A stretch of 7,942 bases of DNA from Candidatus Dormiibacterota bacterium (GTDB lineage Bacteria > Chloroflexota > Dormibacteria > UBA8260 > Bog-877): positions 15,509 to 23,450 of the forward strand of contig PLTL01000361.1 in NCBI GenBank assembly GCA_003164475.1, read 5' to 3'. Position 1 is the stretch's first letter, and each line of letters begins with the position of its first letter. This document shows positions 1-5,971 of the stretch, piece by piece. The notes below the pieces were generated by a model. The model was not told where the DNA came from. It worked only from the letters and a program-made list of their open reading frames with translations, and did no database searches. The translations under genes were made by a program, and so were the position numbers.

Positions 1-262
1 CTCCTTCGCTCCCATAATCTTCACCGCCAGCCTGCCCCTGCTGCTGCTCTCCGGGGTACTGCTGCCGATGAGCCTGGCGCCCAGCTGGCTCCGCACCATC
101 TCCACCCTGAACCCACTCTCCCACGCCGTGGCGGCGAACCGGGCGGTCTTCCTCGGCCACCTCGGCAACCCCAACGTGCTCCAGGGAGTGGCCATCATGG
201 CGGTGCTGGCCGTGGTGGCGATCTGGATCGCGGCCCGCTCCTTCAGTCGCGCCATCGCCTGA
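1..262 (+). CDS. ABC-2 type transporter permease, C-terminal fragment
   Basis: This is the 3' end of a gene that starts before the window; the reading frame is open from base 2 to the TGA at 260-262 and gives 86 residues. The visible part has a hydrophobic helix (about residues 5-20, ending in SGVLLP), then a short amphipathic stretch with the pattern PxWLRTISTLNPLSHAV, then a final membrane helix (about residues 62-77) and a short basic tail. The P-x-W-L-x-x-I-x-x-L-N-P-L-x-x-A-V pattern is characteristic of the last extracytoplasmic loop of ABC-2 permeases of the DrrB/NodJ type, which export drugs, lipids or polysaccharides with a separate ATPase subunit. The substrate cannot be told from this fragment. 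An ATPase partner would be expected just upstream, outside the window. The family call is firm, the substrate unknown. Confidence 0.85.
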   Translation, partial: SFAPIIFTASLPLLLLSGVLLPMSLAPSWLRTISTLNPLSHAVAANRAVFLGHLGNPNVLQGVAIMAVLAVVAIWIAARSFSRAIA

Positions 263-283
263 GGCCGACTTCGATCCGCCGGT

Positions 284-338
284 CCCTCCAGTGCTGCGGC
301 CGGATGAAGGCCGGCGGCACCGATCGAGCGCTGGAGGG
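284..338 (+). terminator. Hairpin downstream of the permease gene
   Basis: The 12-base arm CCCTCCAGTGCT (284-295) pairs with AGCGCTGGAGGG (327-338), with a single G-T wobble. A smaller GCCGG/CCGGC stem is possible inside the loop. It begins 21 bases after the permease stop. There is no T-run after it, so it would be a U-less or Rho-assisted terminator, or simply a 3' stabilising structure. The inverted repeat is seen directly; the function is inferred. Confidence 0.45.
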
Positions 339-564
339 TCAGACCCAGGCGATGGCGCCCCAGACCGGCCGGCGGCGGACTCCCGCCGCGGGTGGCGCTC
401 GACTTCAGGCGGCTCGCAGGCATCCGGCGGGCTGAGGGGGTCCGAGGGCCGGTGCCGAAGGCTCAGGATGTCATCTCGGCGTTGGGCGGCCGCCGCCGGA
501 CCCTGCCGAGCCCAGCCCTGGCCGGCGTCTGACCGGGCTCGGACGGGACCTCTGCAGGGCCGGG

Positions 565-605
565 CCCGGGGTCCGCTGCCCCTCTCGGCAGCGGGCGCCC
601 CCGGG
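565..605. terminator. Strong GC hairpin between convergent genes
   Basis: CCGCTGCC (573-580) and GGCAGCGG (587-594) form a perfect 8-base stem around a CCTCTC loop. Outside it, CCCGGGG (565-571) pairs with CCCCGGG (599-605) across an asymmetric internal loop. It lies about 90 bases downstream of the minus-strand stop and about 300 bases downstream of the plus-strand stop. It could act in either direction. No U-tract is present. Confidence 0.4.
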
Positions 606-639
606 ATCACCGCCAGTCCCGCCGGTCGGCGATCAGAGG

Positions 640-674
640 GCGGACCAGGCACCGGACGCCGCTGCCGGTCCCGC
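640..674 (-). terminator. Hairpin downstream of the cobalamin-binding-type gene
   Basis: GCGGACCAGGCA (640-651) pairs with TGCCGGTCCCGC (663-674) with one bulged base on each arm, leaving an 11-base loop. It starts about 20 bases past the stop codon of the minus-strand gene, where the end of the three-gene operon transcript is expected. There is no T-run, so intrinsic termination is not assured. Confidence 0.45.
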
Positions 675-694
675 TCGGAAGCGCAGGCGTCGGG

Positions 695-1624
695 CTAGCT
701 CGCGGCTGCCCCGCCTGTGGCCACCTGCTCGAACCCCTGCGGCACCGGCCCCTTCCAGGCTTCGGGGTGGAAGATGCGGGCCAGGATCTCGATCCCGTCC
801 ACGACCCGGGGGCCGGGCCGGTGGAAGTACCAGGCGCCGTCAACTGCGTACACCTGGCCGGCCCGCACCGCCAGGAGTTCGCTCCAGCGCTTCAGGGAGG
901 GCAGCTCTGGGACCCTCTCCAGCGCCTGCTCCAGGCGGCAGCCGACAGGCAGGTAGATGATCACTTCCGGCTGGGCTGCGGCCAACTCGTCCGCCTCGAT
1001 CGCCCTGGAGCGGGCCCCAGACTCGCCCAGGACGTCTATCCCCCCGGCGGAATCCACCTGCTCTGGGACCCACAGACCAGCCACCATCAGTGGGTCCAGC
1101 CACTCCAGGCAGACCACCCGGGGCCGCGTCCGTCCGGCCACCGCTCCCCGAATTGCATCGAGGCGGGCCCAGAGACCGCGGACCAGCTCGGCGGCCCGCT
1201 CCCTGGTCCCGGTCAACTGGCCCAGTTCGCTGATCGAGCGCAGGACATCGGCGAGGGTGGCGGGCTCCAGGGAGACAACCGTGGGCCGCCCCGGCAGGAT
1301 CCTCCCGGACTCCAGGACCTGCGGGTAGGCCCCGACGCAGTCCTCGCAGAGTTCCTGGGTGAGGATCAGATCGGGGCGGGCGCGCAGAAGCGCCTCGTGG
1401 TCCAGGGGGTACAGGCTGCTGCCCTGGTGCAGCGCCTCCCGCAGGTGCCGGTCAACCGGAGGAGGAGCGACATCCGTCAGGTCCGGTCGGCCGTGGGTGA
1501 GGATCGGCTTGTACACGGCCTGGGGCGGGAAGTCGCACTCGCGGGTCACCCCGACCAGGCTCTGGCCCAGCCCCAGGGCGAAGCAGATCTCCGTGGAACT
1601 CGGCAGCAGCGAGGCGATCCGCAA
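695..1624 (-). CDS. Cobalamin-binding-type protein (BtuF fold, no signal peptide)
   Basis: A 309-residue protein of the helical-backbone metal/cobalamin-binding family (COG0614, BtuF/FepB type). Diagnostic stretches are the N-terminal RIASLLPSSTE, ECDFPP (29-34), LTQELCEDC (88-96), PEVIIYLPVGC (219-229) and DGAWYFHRPGPRVVDGIEI (262-280), the usual landmarks of the subfamily often annotated cobalamin-binding protein. Like other members of that subfamily it has no signal peptide or lipobox, so it is probably cytoplasmic rather than a transporter subunit, and no permease or ATPase gene is adjacent. C93 and C96 form a CxxC pair. The start codon is TTG at 1622-1624: only three sense codons separate it from an in-frame TAG, and the conserved N-terminus begins exactly there. 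No Shine-Dalgarno is visible. It follows the ATPase gene by 9 bases and so is likely co-transcribed and reinitiated. The ligand is inferred from family only. Confidence 0.88.
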   Translation of the reverse strand: MRIASLLPSSTEICFALGLGQSLVGVTRECDFPPQAVYKPILTHGRPDLTDVAPPPVDRHLREALHQGSSLYPLDHEALLRARPDLILTQELCEDCVGAYPQVLESGRILPGRPTVVSLEPATLADVLRSISELGQLTGTRERAAELVRGLWARLDAIRGAVAGRTRPRVVCLEWLDPLMVAGLWVPEQVDSAGGIDVLGESGARSRAIEADELAAAQPEVIIYLPVGCRLEQALERVPELPSLKRWSELLAVRAGQVYAVDGAWYFHRPGPRVVDGIEILARIFHPEAWKGPVPQGFEQVATGGAAAS

Positions 1625-1633
1625 GGCGGACGG

Positions 1634-4114
1634 CTAGGAGCCAGCCGCCGTGACCTCGGCCGGCGGGACCTCTTCGCCCGGGGCCGAAGCCGGCACCAGC
1701 TTCATGGAGAGGATGGGCACCCCGCTGCGCTTGGCCCACCCCCCCACCCGGGTCTCGTGGGAGAAGATCACCACCTGGGCGGTAGCGGAGAGCTCCTTGA
1801 GGGTGTCCAGCAGAGCGGTGCAGCGAGCGTCGTCGGAGCTGACGGTCGGGTCGTCCAAGATGAGCGGGACCGATTCGCCGCTGGGCGAGAGAGCCTTGGC
1901 CAGCACCATCCGCAGGGCCACGTATATCTGCTCCCGGGTGCCCTGGGAGAGGTCCTGCACCGAGACCTGGGCCTCGCCCTCGCGAGCTGACACGTGCATC
2001 GAGAGGTCGGATGGGTCGACCCAGGCCTGCTGGTAGCGCTGGGCGGTGATCCCGGGCAGCCATCCCCGCAGCCCCTCGGCCAGCACCGGCGCCAGGTCGT
2101 TGTGGACAAGTCCCTGGGCCCGCTCCATCTCGGCGATGGCCAGCTTCACCGCCGCCTCCGCGGCGGTGAGTCGGGCAACCTCGCTGCGCAGCTCGGCCAG
2201 CTCCTCATCGAGTTTGGCCACGTCCCCAGCCTCCCGCAGCTGCTCCGCGAGCCGGCCCTGAAGCGGGAGCAGCTCCTGGCGGATCCGGTCGAGCTTGGCC
2301 CGAGCCTCGTCGTGCGCCAGCCGCAGCTGGGCAGACGAGAGGCCAGCGGCGAGCGGCTCGGCCGGGGTCGGTAGCGAGCCGAGCTCGGCCGAGAGCTCCT
2401 TGGCACGCTTGGCCAGGGCCTTGGGCTCCCGCCCCGCCAGCCGCTCTCCGCGGCGGGCCTCGAGCTCGTCACGGTGCTGCCTCGCGTCCTCCGCCGCGTC
2501 CAGCTGGTGGAGGCGAGCCGCGAGCTCGGCGGCGAGCTTGACCGGGTCGCTCCCGTTGACCCCGACCCGCTTGGCCCGCACCAGCAACTCCTCCCGGAAC
2601 CGCTGAGCGGTGGCGGCCCACGAGGCGCGCTGCTGGGCGGCCTCCTGGGCCGCCGGGAGTTGCTCCGCCAACTGCCGAAGGTGCGACGGATCCGCCTTCC
2701 CGATCCCCAGCTCGGTGAGCCGCTTGGTCGCCTGGGAGCGCTCGGTCTCAACCTTGTTTCGGGCCGCCACCGCCTTGCTCATCTGCGGGTCCCCGGCCCG
2801 CCGGGCCCGCTCCATCTCGCTGACCGAGCTAAAGCCGCCCACAGCCAGCAGCAGACGGAGCCGCCGTTGCAGGGCCAGGAACCCGGTGGCGGTCAGAACC
2901 AAGAGAACCAGGCCGGCCACCACCAGCCCGATTCGCAACCCCCCGGTTGACAAGACGATGCCGCCCGCCACCAGCAACACGCCGGCGATCCCCCCCACCA
3001 GGGCCAGGACGTCGGCGAACCAGCGGTGGGTGGCAACCCGGCGGCGGTCGAGCAGCTCGAGACGGCTGGGGAGCTCCGCGGGGCCGGGTAGCTCCGGCAG
3101 CGGCTGCTCCAGCGCCGCGATCAGGAAGGCCAGCTCACTGGGGGCTGACTTCTGGGACAGCCGCTCCAGCTCCTCACCCGGCGGTCCCGGCTCCTTGGCC
3201 TTGGCATCGGCCTCCTGCCACTGCTGGGCCAGGCCGCGGGCACCGGTGGCGGCATCCCGGAGGACGGTCGGTTCCTTGGGAAGCTTCAGCTCGGGGGTGG
3301 CCTCCAGCTCCTTGGAGAGCTCGGCGACGGCGGCCAGATCCTGGTTCAATTCGGCCAGCTCCGCCGTCTTCCAGGCCACCTCGGCGCTCTGGCTGGACTG
3401 CTCTGCCTCCGCCAGCTCCGAGCGTAGCCGGGCCTGGGTGGCCAGTTCATCAGACAGTTGTGAGTGAGCGGCCACCGCCGCCGACAGTCTGGCCGCGGTC
3501 TCGTCCAAGAGTTTGGACTGCTTGTCCAGCGGCTTGGTGGTCGTGCGGTCGCCTCGGATCTTGTCCTGGCGCCAGCGCTGGAGCAGCTCGATCGCCGACC
3601 TGGCCGTGCTGTCGCTGCCCGAGGTCGAGCTCGCCTTCTGGAGATCCTCCTGGAGAGAACTCCCAGTCAGGCTGAGGATCTGGTCCTGGCCCACCGTGGA
3701 GATGGCCAGGAAGGCCTCCCGGCTCATCCCCAGGGCCACCGAGACGTCCACGGTGCGCCCCCGACGGAACCTGTCGGTGACCTCGCCGCCCTTGATCAGG
3801 TCAAAGACCTGGCAGTTGTCAGGTTGGTCGAGATCGCGAACGAAGCGGTACCGGCCGCCGTCCAGCTCGATCTCGGCCTCGACTGAAAACCGCTTGCCCT
3901 GCCAGGGACGGAAGTGACGCAGCACCTCCTCGGTCTCCTTGGGCATCCGCCCCCGGGCAGGCAGATCCACCCCGCAGAGGGCCACGCGGAGGGCGGTGTG
4001 AAGAGTGCTTTTGCCGGACTCGTTGGGACCACCCACCACGGTGAGCTGGGGGTCCAGATTGAAGCGCCCGCTCAGGCCACCGAAGCTCTGAAGCTTGACC
4101 GACAGAACCCTCAT
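1634..4114 (-). CDS. YhaN/SbcC/Rad50-type AAA ATPase with central transmembrane hairpin
   Basis: An 826-residue SMC-like ATPase expected to partner the upstream exonuclease in processing DNA ends. The N-terminal half-domain carries Walker A GPNESGKST (29-37) and a Q-loop candidate at Q143 (VGQDQIL). The C-terminal half-domain carries the signature LSQGT (722-726), Walker B LILDDP (751-756), a D-loop-like SSDDAR, and the H-loop FSHE with H786. DDP rather than DEP is typical of the YhaN group (COG4717), which separates it from classical SbcC. Residues about 200-300 and 430-670 are Ala/Glu/Arg/Leu-rich coiled coil. There is no CxxC zinc hook. Instead residues about 366-389 and 392-415 are two adjacent hydrophobic helices, predicting a membrane hairpin. 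The ATG at 4112-4114 is preceded by a good ribosome binding site. It starts 31 bases after the nuclease stop. Family and pairing are well supported; the membrane topology is inferred. Confidence 0.9.
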   Translation of the reverse strand: MRVLSVKLQSFGGLSGRFNLDPQLTVVGGPNESGKSTLHTALRVALCGVDLPARGRMPKETEEVLRHFRPWQGKRFSVEAEIELDGGRYRFVRDLDQPDNCQVFDLIKGGEVTDRFRRGRTVDVSVALGMSREAFLAISTVGQDQILSLTGSSLQEDLQKASSTSGSDSTARSAIELLQRWRQDKIRGDRTTTKPLDKQSKLLDETAARLSAAVAAHSQLSDELATQARLRSELAEAEQSSQSAEVAWKTAELAELNQDLAAVAELSKELEATPELKLPKEPTVLRDAATGARGLAQQWQEADAKAKEPGPPGEELERLSQKSAPSELAFLIAALEQPLPELPGPAELPSRLELLDRRRVATHRWFADVLALVGGIAGVLLVAGGIVLSTGGLRIGLVVAGLVLLVLTATGFLALQRRLRLLLAVGGFSSVSEMERARRAGDPQMSKAVAARNKVETERSQATKRLTELGIGKADPSHLRQLAEQLPAAQEAAQQRASWAATAQRFREELLVRAKRVGVNGSDPVKLAAELAARLHQLDAAEDARQHRDELEARRGERLAGREPKALAKRAKELSAELGSLPTPAEPLAAGLSSAQLRLAHDEARAKLDRIRQELLPLQGRLAEQLREAGDVAKLDEELAELRSEVARLTAAEAAVKLAIAEMERAQGLVHNDLAPVLAEGLRGWLPGITAQRYQQAWVDPSDLSMHVSAREGEAQVSVQDLSQGTREQIYVALRMVLAKALSPSGESVPLILDDPTVSSDDARCTALLDTLKELSATAQVVIFSHETRVGGWAKRSGVPILSMKLVPASAPGEEVPPAEVTAAGS

Positions 4115-4123
4115 CCGGGCTCG

Positions 4124-4131
4124 ACCTCCCC
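4124..4131 (-). promoter_or_regulatory. Ribosome binding site of the ATPase gene
   Basis: On the minus strand this reads GGGGAGGT, with GGAGG ending 10 bases before the ATG at 4114. It fixes the ATPase start and is the only clear Shine-Dalgarno in the three-gene operon; the nuclease and the cobalamin-binding-type gene lack one. Confidence 0.6.
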
Positions 4132-4145
4132 GATCCTGGCTCGGC

Positions 4146-5237
4146 TCACAGAATTGCCGGCTCCTCGCCGCGCAGCGCTTCGAGTCCGGCCCGGAGTGCT
4201 GACTGGACCAACTCGGTGTCGAGGTCGCTCCGGGCCATCAGGCCACGAACGAACTCCCCGCGAATGTCTGGCGAATGGCTGAGCTCCTCCAGGTCGACCT
4301 CGGGGCGGGTAGCGAAGACCACCTCGACGCAGCGCCCGCCCTCGCGGAGGCGTTCGACCAGCTGGCTGGGGCCGATCCGGACCCCCAAGGCGAGCTCGCC
4401 AACCACCCGAACCCTGGCGCCGGTGTTGGGCCCGACCGGAAGCGCTTCTTTGGCACGTTCGACCACGGCTTCGGAGTGCTGGCAGCCGGTGACGTCGACC
4501 TCGACCTCACTGAGGGTGAAGGTACCGACCGGGTGGATCTTCACGACCGGGGGCTCGGAGGAGAAATCGACCTCAGCGGCGCCCCGCTCCCCCAGCTCGC
4601 CGAAGGTGAGCGGTTCCGGATTGCCCGGATAGACCATCCTGGCGGTCACCCGCGGAGTGTGGAAGTGGCCGACCAGGCCGAAGCGGAAGCCGGCCTGCGC
4701 AATCTCGGGCTCGCCGAAGGGAGCGTGGTCCTCCTTGCCCTCTCCCTGGACCGGGAGCTGGCCGCGCTCCGAACCGTGGAAGAGGGCGACCGCCGGCTGA
4801 CCTTCGGGGACCGTGAAGCCCTCCAGAAGGTCGGAGGTGCCCTTGGGCTTGGTGTGGGCGATGCCGAAGATGCGGAAGCCCTCCAGCTCAAAGGGCGCAA
4901 ACTCGCCGGTGGAGAAGACGTGGACGTTGGCGGGCCACTCCTGGACGGCGTAGAGCGACCCCGGGTGCCAGTAGTCGTGGTTCCCGGGGGAGATCAGCAC
5001 CGGGAAGGGGAGCCGCCCCAGCTGCTCCGCCAGGAAGCGGGCGGTGTCCTGGCCGGCGTAGCGATCCTCGTAGAGATCGCCAGCGATGGTCAGGGCATCA
5101 ACCTTGAGCTCGACCGCCAGCCCCACCAGCTTCTGGAAGGTCTGCCGCAAGGCCACCCGCCGCTGGACGGATGCCTCCGGCCCCAGACCCCGAAACGCGG
5201 TGTCCAGGTGCACATCGGCGCAATGCAGCAGACGCAT
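4146..5237 (-). CDS. YhaO/SbcD/Mre11-type metallophosphatase DNA exonuclease
   Basis: A 363-residue calcineurin-like phosphoesterase. All metal-binding motifs are present in order: ADVHLD (D8, H10), GDLYED (D54), GNHD (N86, H87), the lone histidine FHGSE (H154), and GHFHTP (H191, H193). The nuclease domain occupies about residues 1-215, followed by a capping region and a helical C-terminus ending in VQSALRAGLEALRG, a pattern common at the end of SbcD/YhaO proteins. Together these predict a two-metal (usually Mn) DNA exonuclease or endonuclease that is gated by its ATPase partner, encoded 31 bases downstream. The length and domain order fit the YhaO branch (COG0420). The ATG at 5235-5237 begins the conserved MRLLHCADVHLD. 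No Shine-Dalgarno precedes it, but a -10-like element lies 7 bases upstream, so the mRNA may be leaderless. It is the first gene of the operon. Confidence 0.92.
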   Translation of the reverse strand: MRLLHCADVHLDTAFRGLGPEASVQRRVALRQTFQKLVGLAVELKVDALTIAGDLYEDRYAGQDTARFLAEQLGRLPFPVLISPGNHDYWHPGSLYAVQEWPANVHVFSTGEFAPFELEGFRIFGIAHTKPKGTSDLLEGFTVPEGQPAVALFHGSERGQLPVQGEGKEDHAPFGEPEIAQAGFRFGLVGHFHTPRVTARMVYPGNPEPLTFGELGERGAAEVDFSSEPPVVKIHPVGTFTLSEVEVDVTGCQHSEAVVERAKEALPVGPNTGARVRVVGELALGVRIGPSQLVERLREGGRCVEVVFATRPEVDLEELSHSPDIRGEFVRGLMARSDLDTELVQSALRAGLEALRGEEPAIL

Positions 5238-5244
5238 CAGGTGA

Positions 5245-5250
5245 AATATG
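5245..5250 (-). promoter_or_regulatory. Putative leaderless -10 element of the nuclease operon
   Basis: On the minus strand this reads CATATT, preceded by TG as in an extended -10, and lies 7 bases before the ATG at 5237. It keeps the conserved A at position 2 and T at position 6. That spacing would put the transcription start at or next to the start codon, consistent with the absence of a Shine-Dalgarno. No convincing -35 was found. This is inference. Confidence 0.35.
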
Positions 5251-5255
5251 CACTA

Positions 5256-5269
5256 CTGGGGCACCCCAG
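5256..5269. promoter_or_regulatory. 14-base palindrome in the divergent promoter region
   Basis: CTGGGG-CA-CCCCAG is a perfect inverted repeat with a 2-base centre. It lies in the 74-base gap between the divergent nuclease and 74-residue genes, just upstream of the putative nuclease -10 element, where a repressor or activator would act. It does not match the actinobacterial LexA box (GAAC-N4-GTTC). The repeat is seen directly; an operator role is inferred. Confidence 0.4.
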
Positions 5270-5298
5270 GGGAATGCCAGTCGAGCCTCCGAGGCCCG

Positions 5299-5304
5299 TA
5301 CACT
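5299..5304 (+). promoter_or_regulatory. Putative leaderless -10 element of the 74-residue gene
   Basis: TACACT matches the TANNNT pattern of leaderless promoters in high-GC bacteria and lies 7 bases before the GTG at 5312. A weak -35-like ATGCCA sits at 5274-5279 with a 19-base spacer. Together with the lack of a Shine-Dalgarno, this element decides the choice of start codon for the downstream gene. Confidence 0.45.
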
Positions 5305-5311
5305 CCCGCTT

Positions 5312-5536
5312 GTGCCTCCGATTCTTCCTCCCGGACCGGTTGGCCAGGCCCAGCGGGTGGTCCTGCGCAAGGTCAACCACCATGCCCCCAAGTTCCTCAA
5401 CCACCTGGTGCGCTCCCGTCTGATCGGCCACCAGGTGGAGACGGGACAGCAGATCCTGGTCTTCCAGGTCGCCTTCACCGTCCCCGCTGGACTGGTCGAG
5501 GTGACCGACAGCACCACCATCGAGTTCATCGACTGA
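5312..5536 (+). CDS. Hypothetical 74-residue protein, divergent from the nuclease operon
   Basis: I do not recognise this protein. It is judged real from codon use: of the 64 sense codons from 5342 to the TGA at 5534-5536, all but five end in G or C, while second positions are rich in A and T, the signature of coding DNA here. It also has Phe, Ile, Asn and Lys residues that shadow frames rarely contain. The N-terminus is Pro-rich (PPILPPGPVG). Next comes a basic segment with KVNHHAPKFLNHLVRSRLIG (20-39), then an apparently beta-rich acidic tail with ILVFQVAFTV and VEVTDSTTIEFID. There is no signal peptide, membrane helix or cysteine pair. GTG 5312 is chosen for the TACACT element 7 bases upstream; GTG 5357 (59 residues) is the alternative. 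It is transcribed divergently from the exonuclease, so a shared control or DNA-related role is possible but unproven. Confidence 0.6.
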   Translation: MPPILPPGPVGQAQRVVLRKVNHHAPKFLNHLVRSRLIGHQVETGQQILVFQVAFTVPAGLVEVTDSTTIEFID

Positions 5537-5599
5537 GGCTCTGACCGGAGCAGCCCGGCCGGAGACGGGGTGGAGAGGCCGCTCCGCCGCCACGGCCGC

Positions 5600-5616
5600 A
5601 GAGCCGGGCCGGCTCT
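5600..5616 (+). terminator. Palindromic hairpin downstream of the 74-residue gene
   Basis: AGAGCCGG-G-CCGGCTCT is a perfect 17-base palindrome, 63 bases after the TGA at 5536. As RNA it would fold as a 6-base AGAGCC/GGCTCT stem with a GGGCC loop. No T-run follows. It could be a transcript end or a protein-binding palindrome. Confidence 0.35.
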
Positions 5617-5898
5617 AGCGCTTCGGTGGGGTGGCGCGGGTCCAGGTCGTGGTCAGCTCCGACAGCGGCGGCTGGCGGCCAGCCGGCTGCAGCGCTCGAC
5701 GCGGCCAGGGAGGCTCAGGACCCGGTCTTGTAGCTCGCCCGGAGCCTGCTCCGTCGGGAGTCCCTCGCCGGCGGGGGCTCCTCTCCTGTTCTTGGAGGGG
5801 CCAGCGCAGCCGGACGCAGGCGGCGGTCAGCGGCAACGCGACGGCGGGGCAGCCCAGCCGCGTCTCCACGATGACATCGACCTCCGTGAGCAGCTCAT

Positions 5899-5942
5899 GA
5901 GCCGAGACCGCTTCCTGTCGAAGGCGGTCGGGACCGCGGCTC
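5899..5942 (-). terminator. Two-tier hairpin downstream of the secretion cluster
   Basis: An outer stem GAGCCG (5899-5904) with CGGCTC (5937-5942) encloses an inner stem GACCGCTT (5906-5913) with AA-g-GCGGTC (5921-5929, one bulged G). An alternative GCGGTC-GG-GACCGC repeat lies at 5924-5937. The structure begins about 30 bases past the stop of the last minus-strand gene of the cluster, where its transcript should end. There is no U-tract. Confidence 0.35.
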
Positions 5943-5971
5943 CCCCTTGGCAAGCTGCCGGACGGGTTGGG

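Larger units (their letters stand above)
263..694. other. Gene-poor convergent intergenic region
   Basis: About 430 bases between the convergent permease (plus) and cobalamin-binding-type (minus) genes. Open frames cross it on both strands, but their translations are low-complexity Arg/Gly/Pro/Ser/Ala strings with no recognisable domain, as expected for random very GC-rich DNA. I see no tRNA, no other recognisable RNA gene and no mobile-element ends. The only structure I can support is three inverted repeats (284-338, 565-605, 640-674), best explained as transcript-end hairpins for the two converging genes. Confidence 0.6.
5537..5971. other. Gene-poor convergent intergenic region
   Basis: About 435 bases between the 74-residue gene (plus) and the exported-protein gene (minus). 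A 112-codon minus-strand frame (5615-5953) and an 89-codon plus-strand frame (5631-5900) cross it. The minus frame has a short stretch (about 5780-5905 on the plus strand) with strong third-position GC bias encoding LLTEVDVIVETRLGCP, then turns into Arg/Pro-rich low complexity. This could be a decayed gene or chance. I see no tRNA or insertion sequence ends. Inverted repeats at 5600-5616 and 5899-5942 are listed separately; a weaker one pairs GGCTCCTC (5776-5783) with GAGGGGCC (5795-5802). Confidence 0.5.

Noticed and set aside
291..698. Plus-strand frame of 135 codons after the permease gene
   Set aside because: Arg/Ser/Gly-rich low complexity, it runs across three hairpins and into the end of the opposite gene, and has no motif or ribosome binding site.
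767..1990. Long plus-strand open frame of 407 codons opposite the cobalamin-binding-type and ATPase genes
   Set aside because: It is antisense to two genes with clear family motifs, and its translation is Gln/Gly/Pro/Arg-rich without domains. It is a GC-rich shadow.
2610..3467. Plus-strand Ser/Ala/Arg-rich frame of 285 codons
   Set aside because: It is complementary to the coiled-coil and membrane-hairpin part of the ATPase, and its low-complexity composition marks it as a shadow.
5256..5269. Palindrome considered as a LexA/SOS box for the repair operon
   Set aside because: CTGGGG-CA-CCCCAG matches neither the actinobacterial GAAC-N4-GTTC nor the proteobacterial CTG-N10-CAG box in its known form, so an SOS claim is not supported.
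4275..5423. Plus-strand open frame of 382 codons opposite the nuclease gene
   Set aside because: It mirrors the nuclease coding frame. The nuclease has every catalytic motif, and this frame's composition (Gly/Asp/Leu/Glu-rich, no motif) is what its complement would give.
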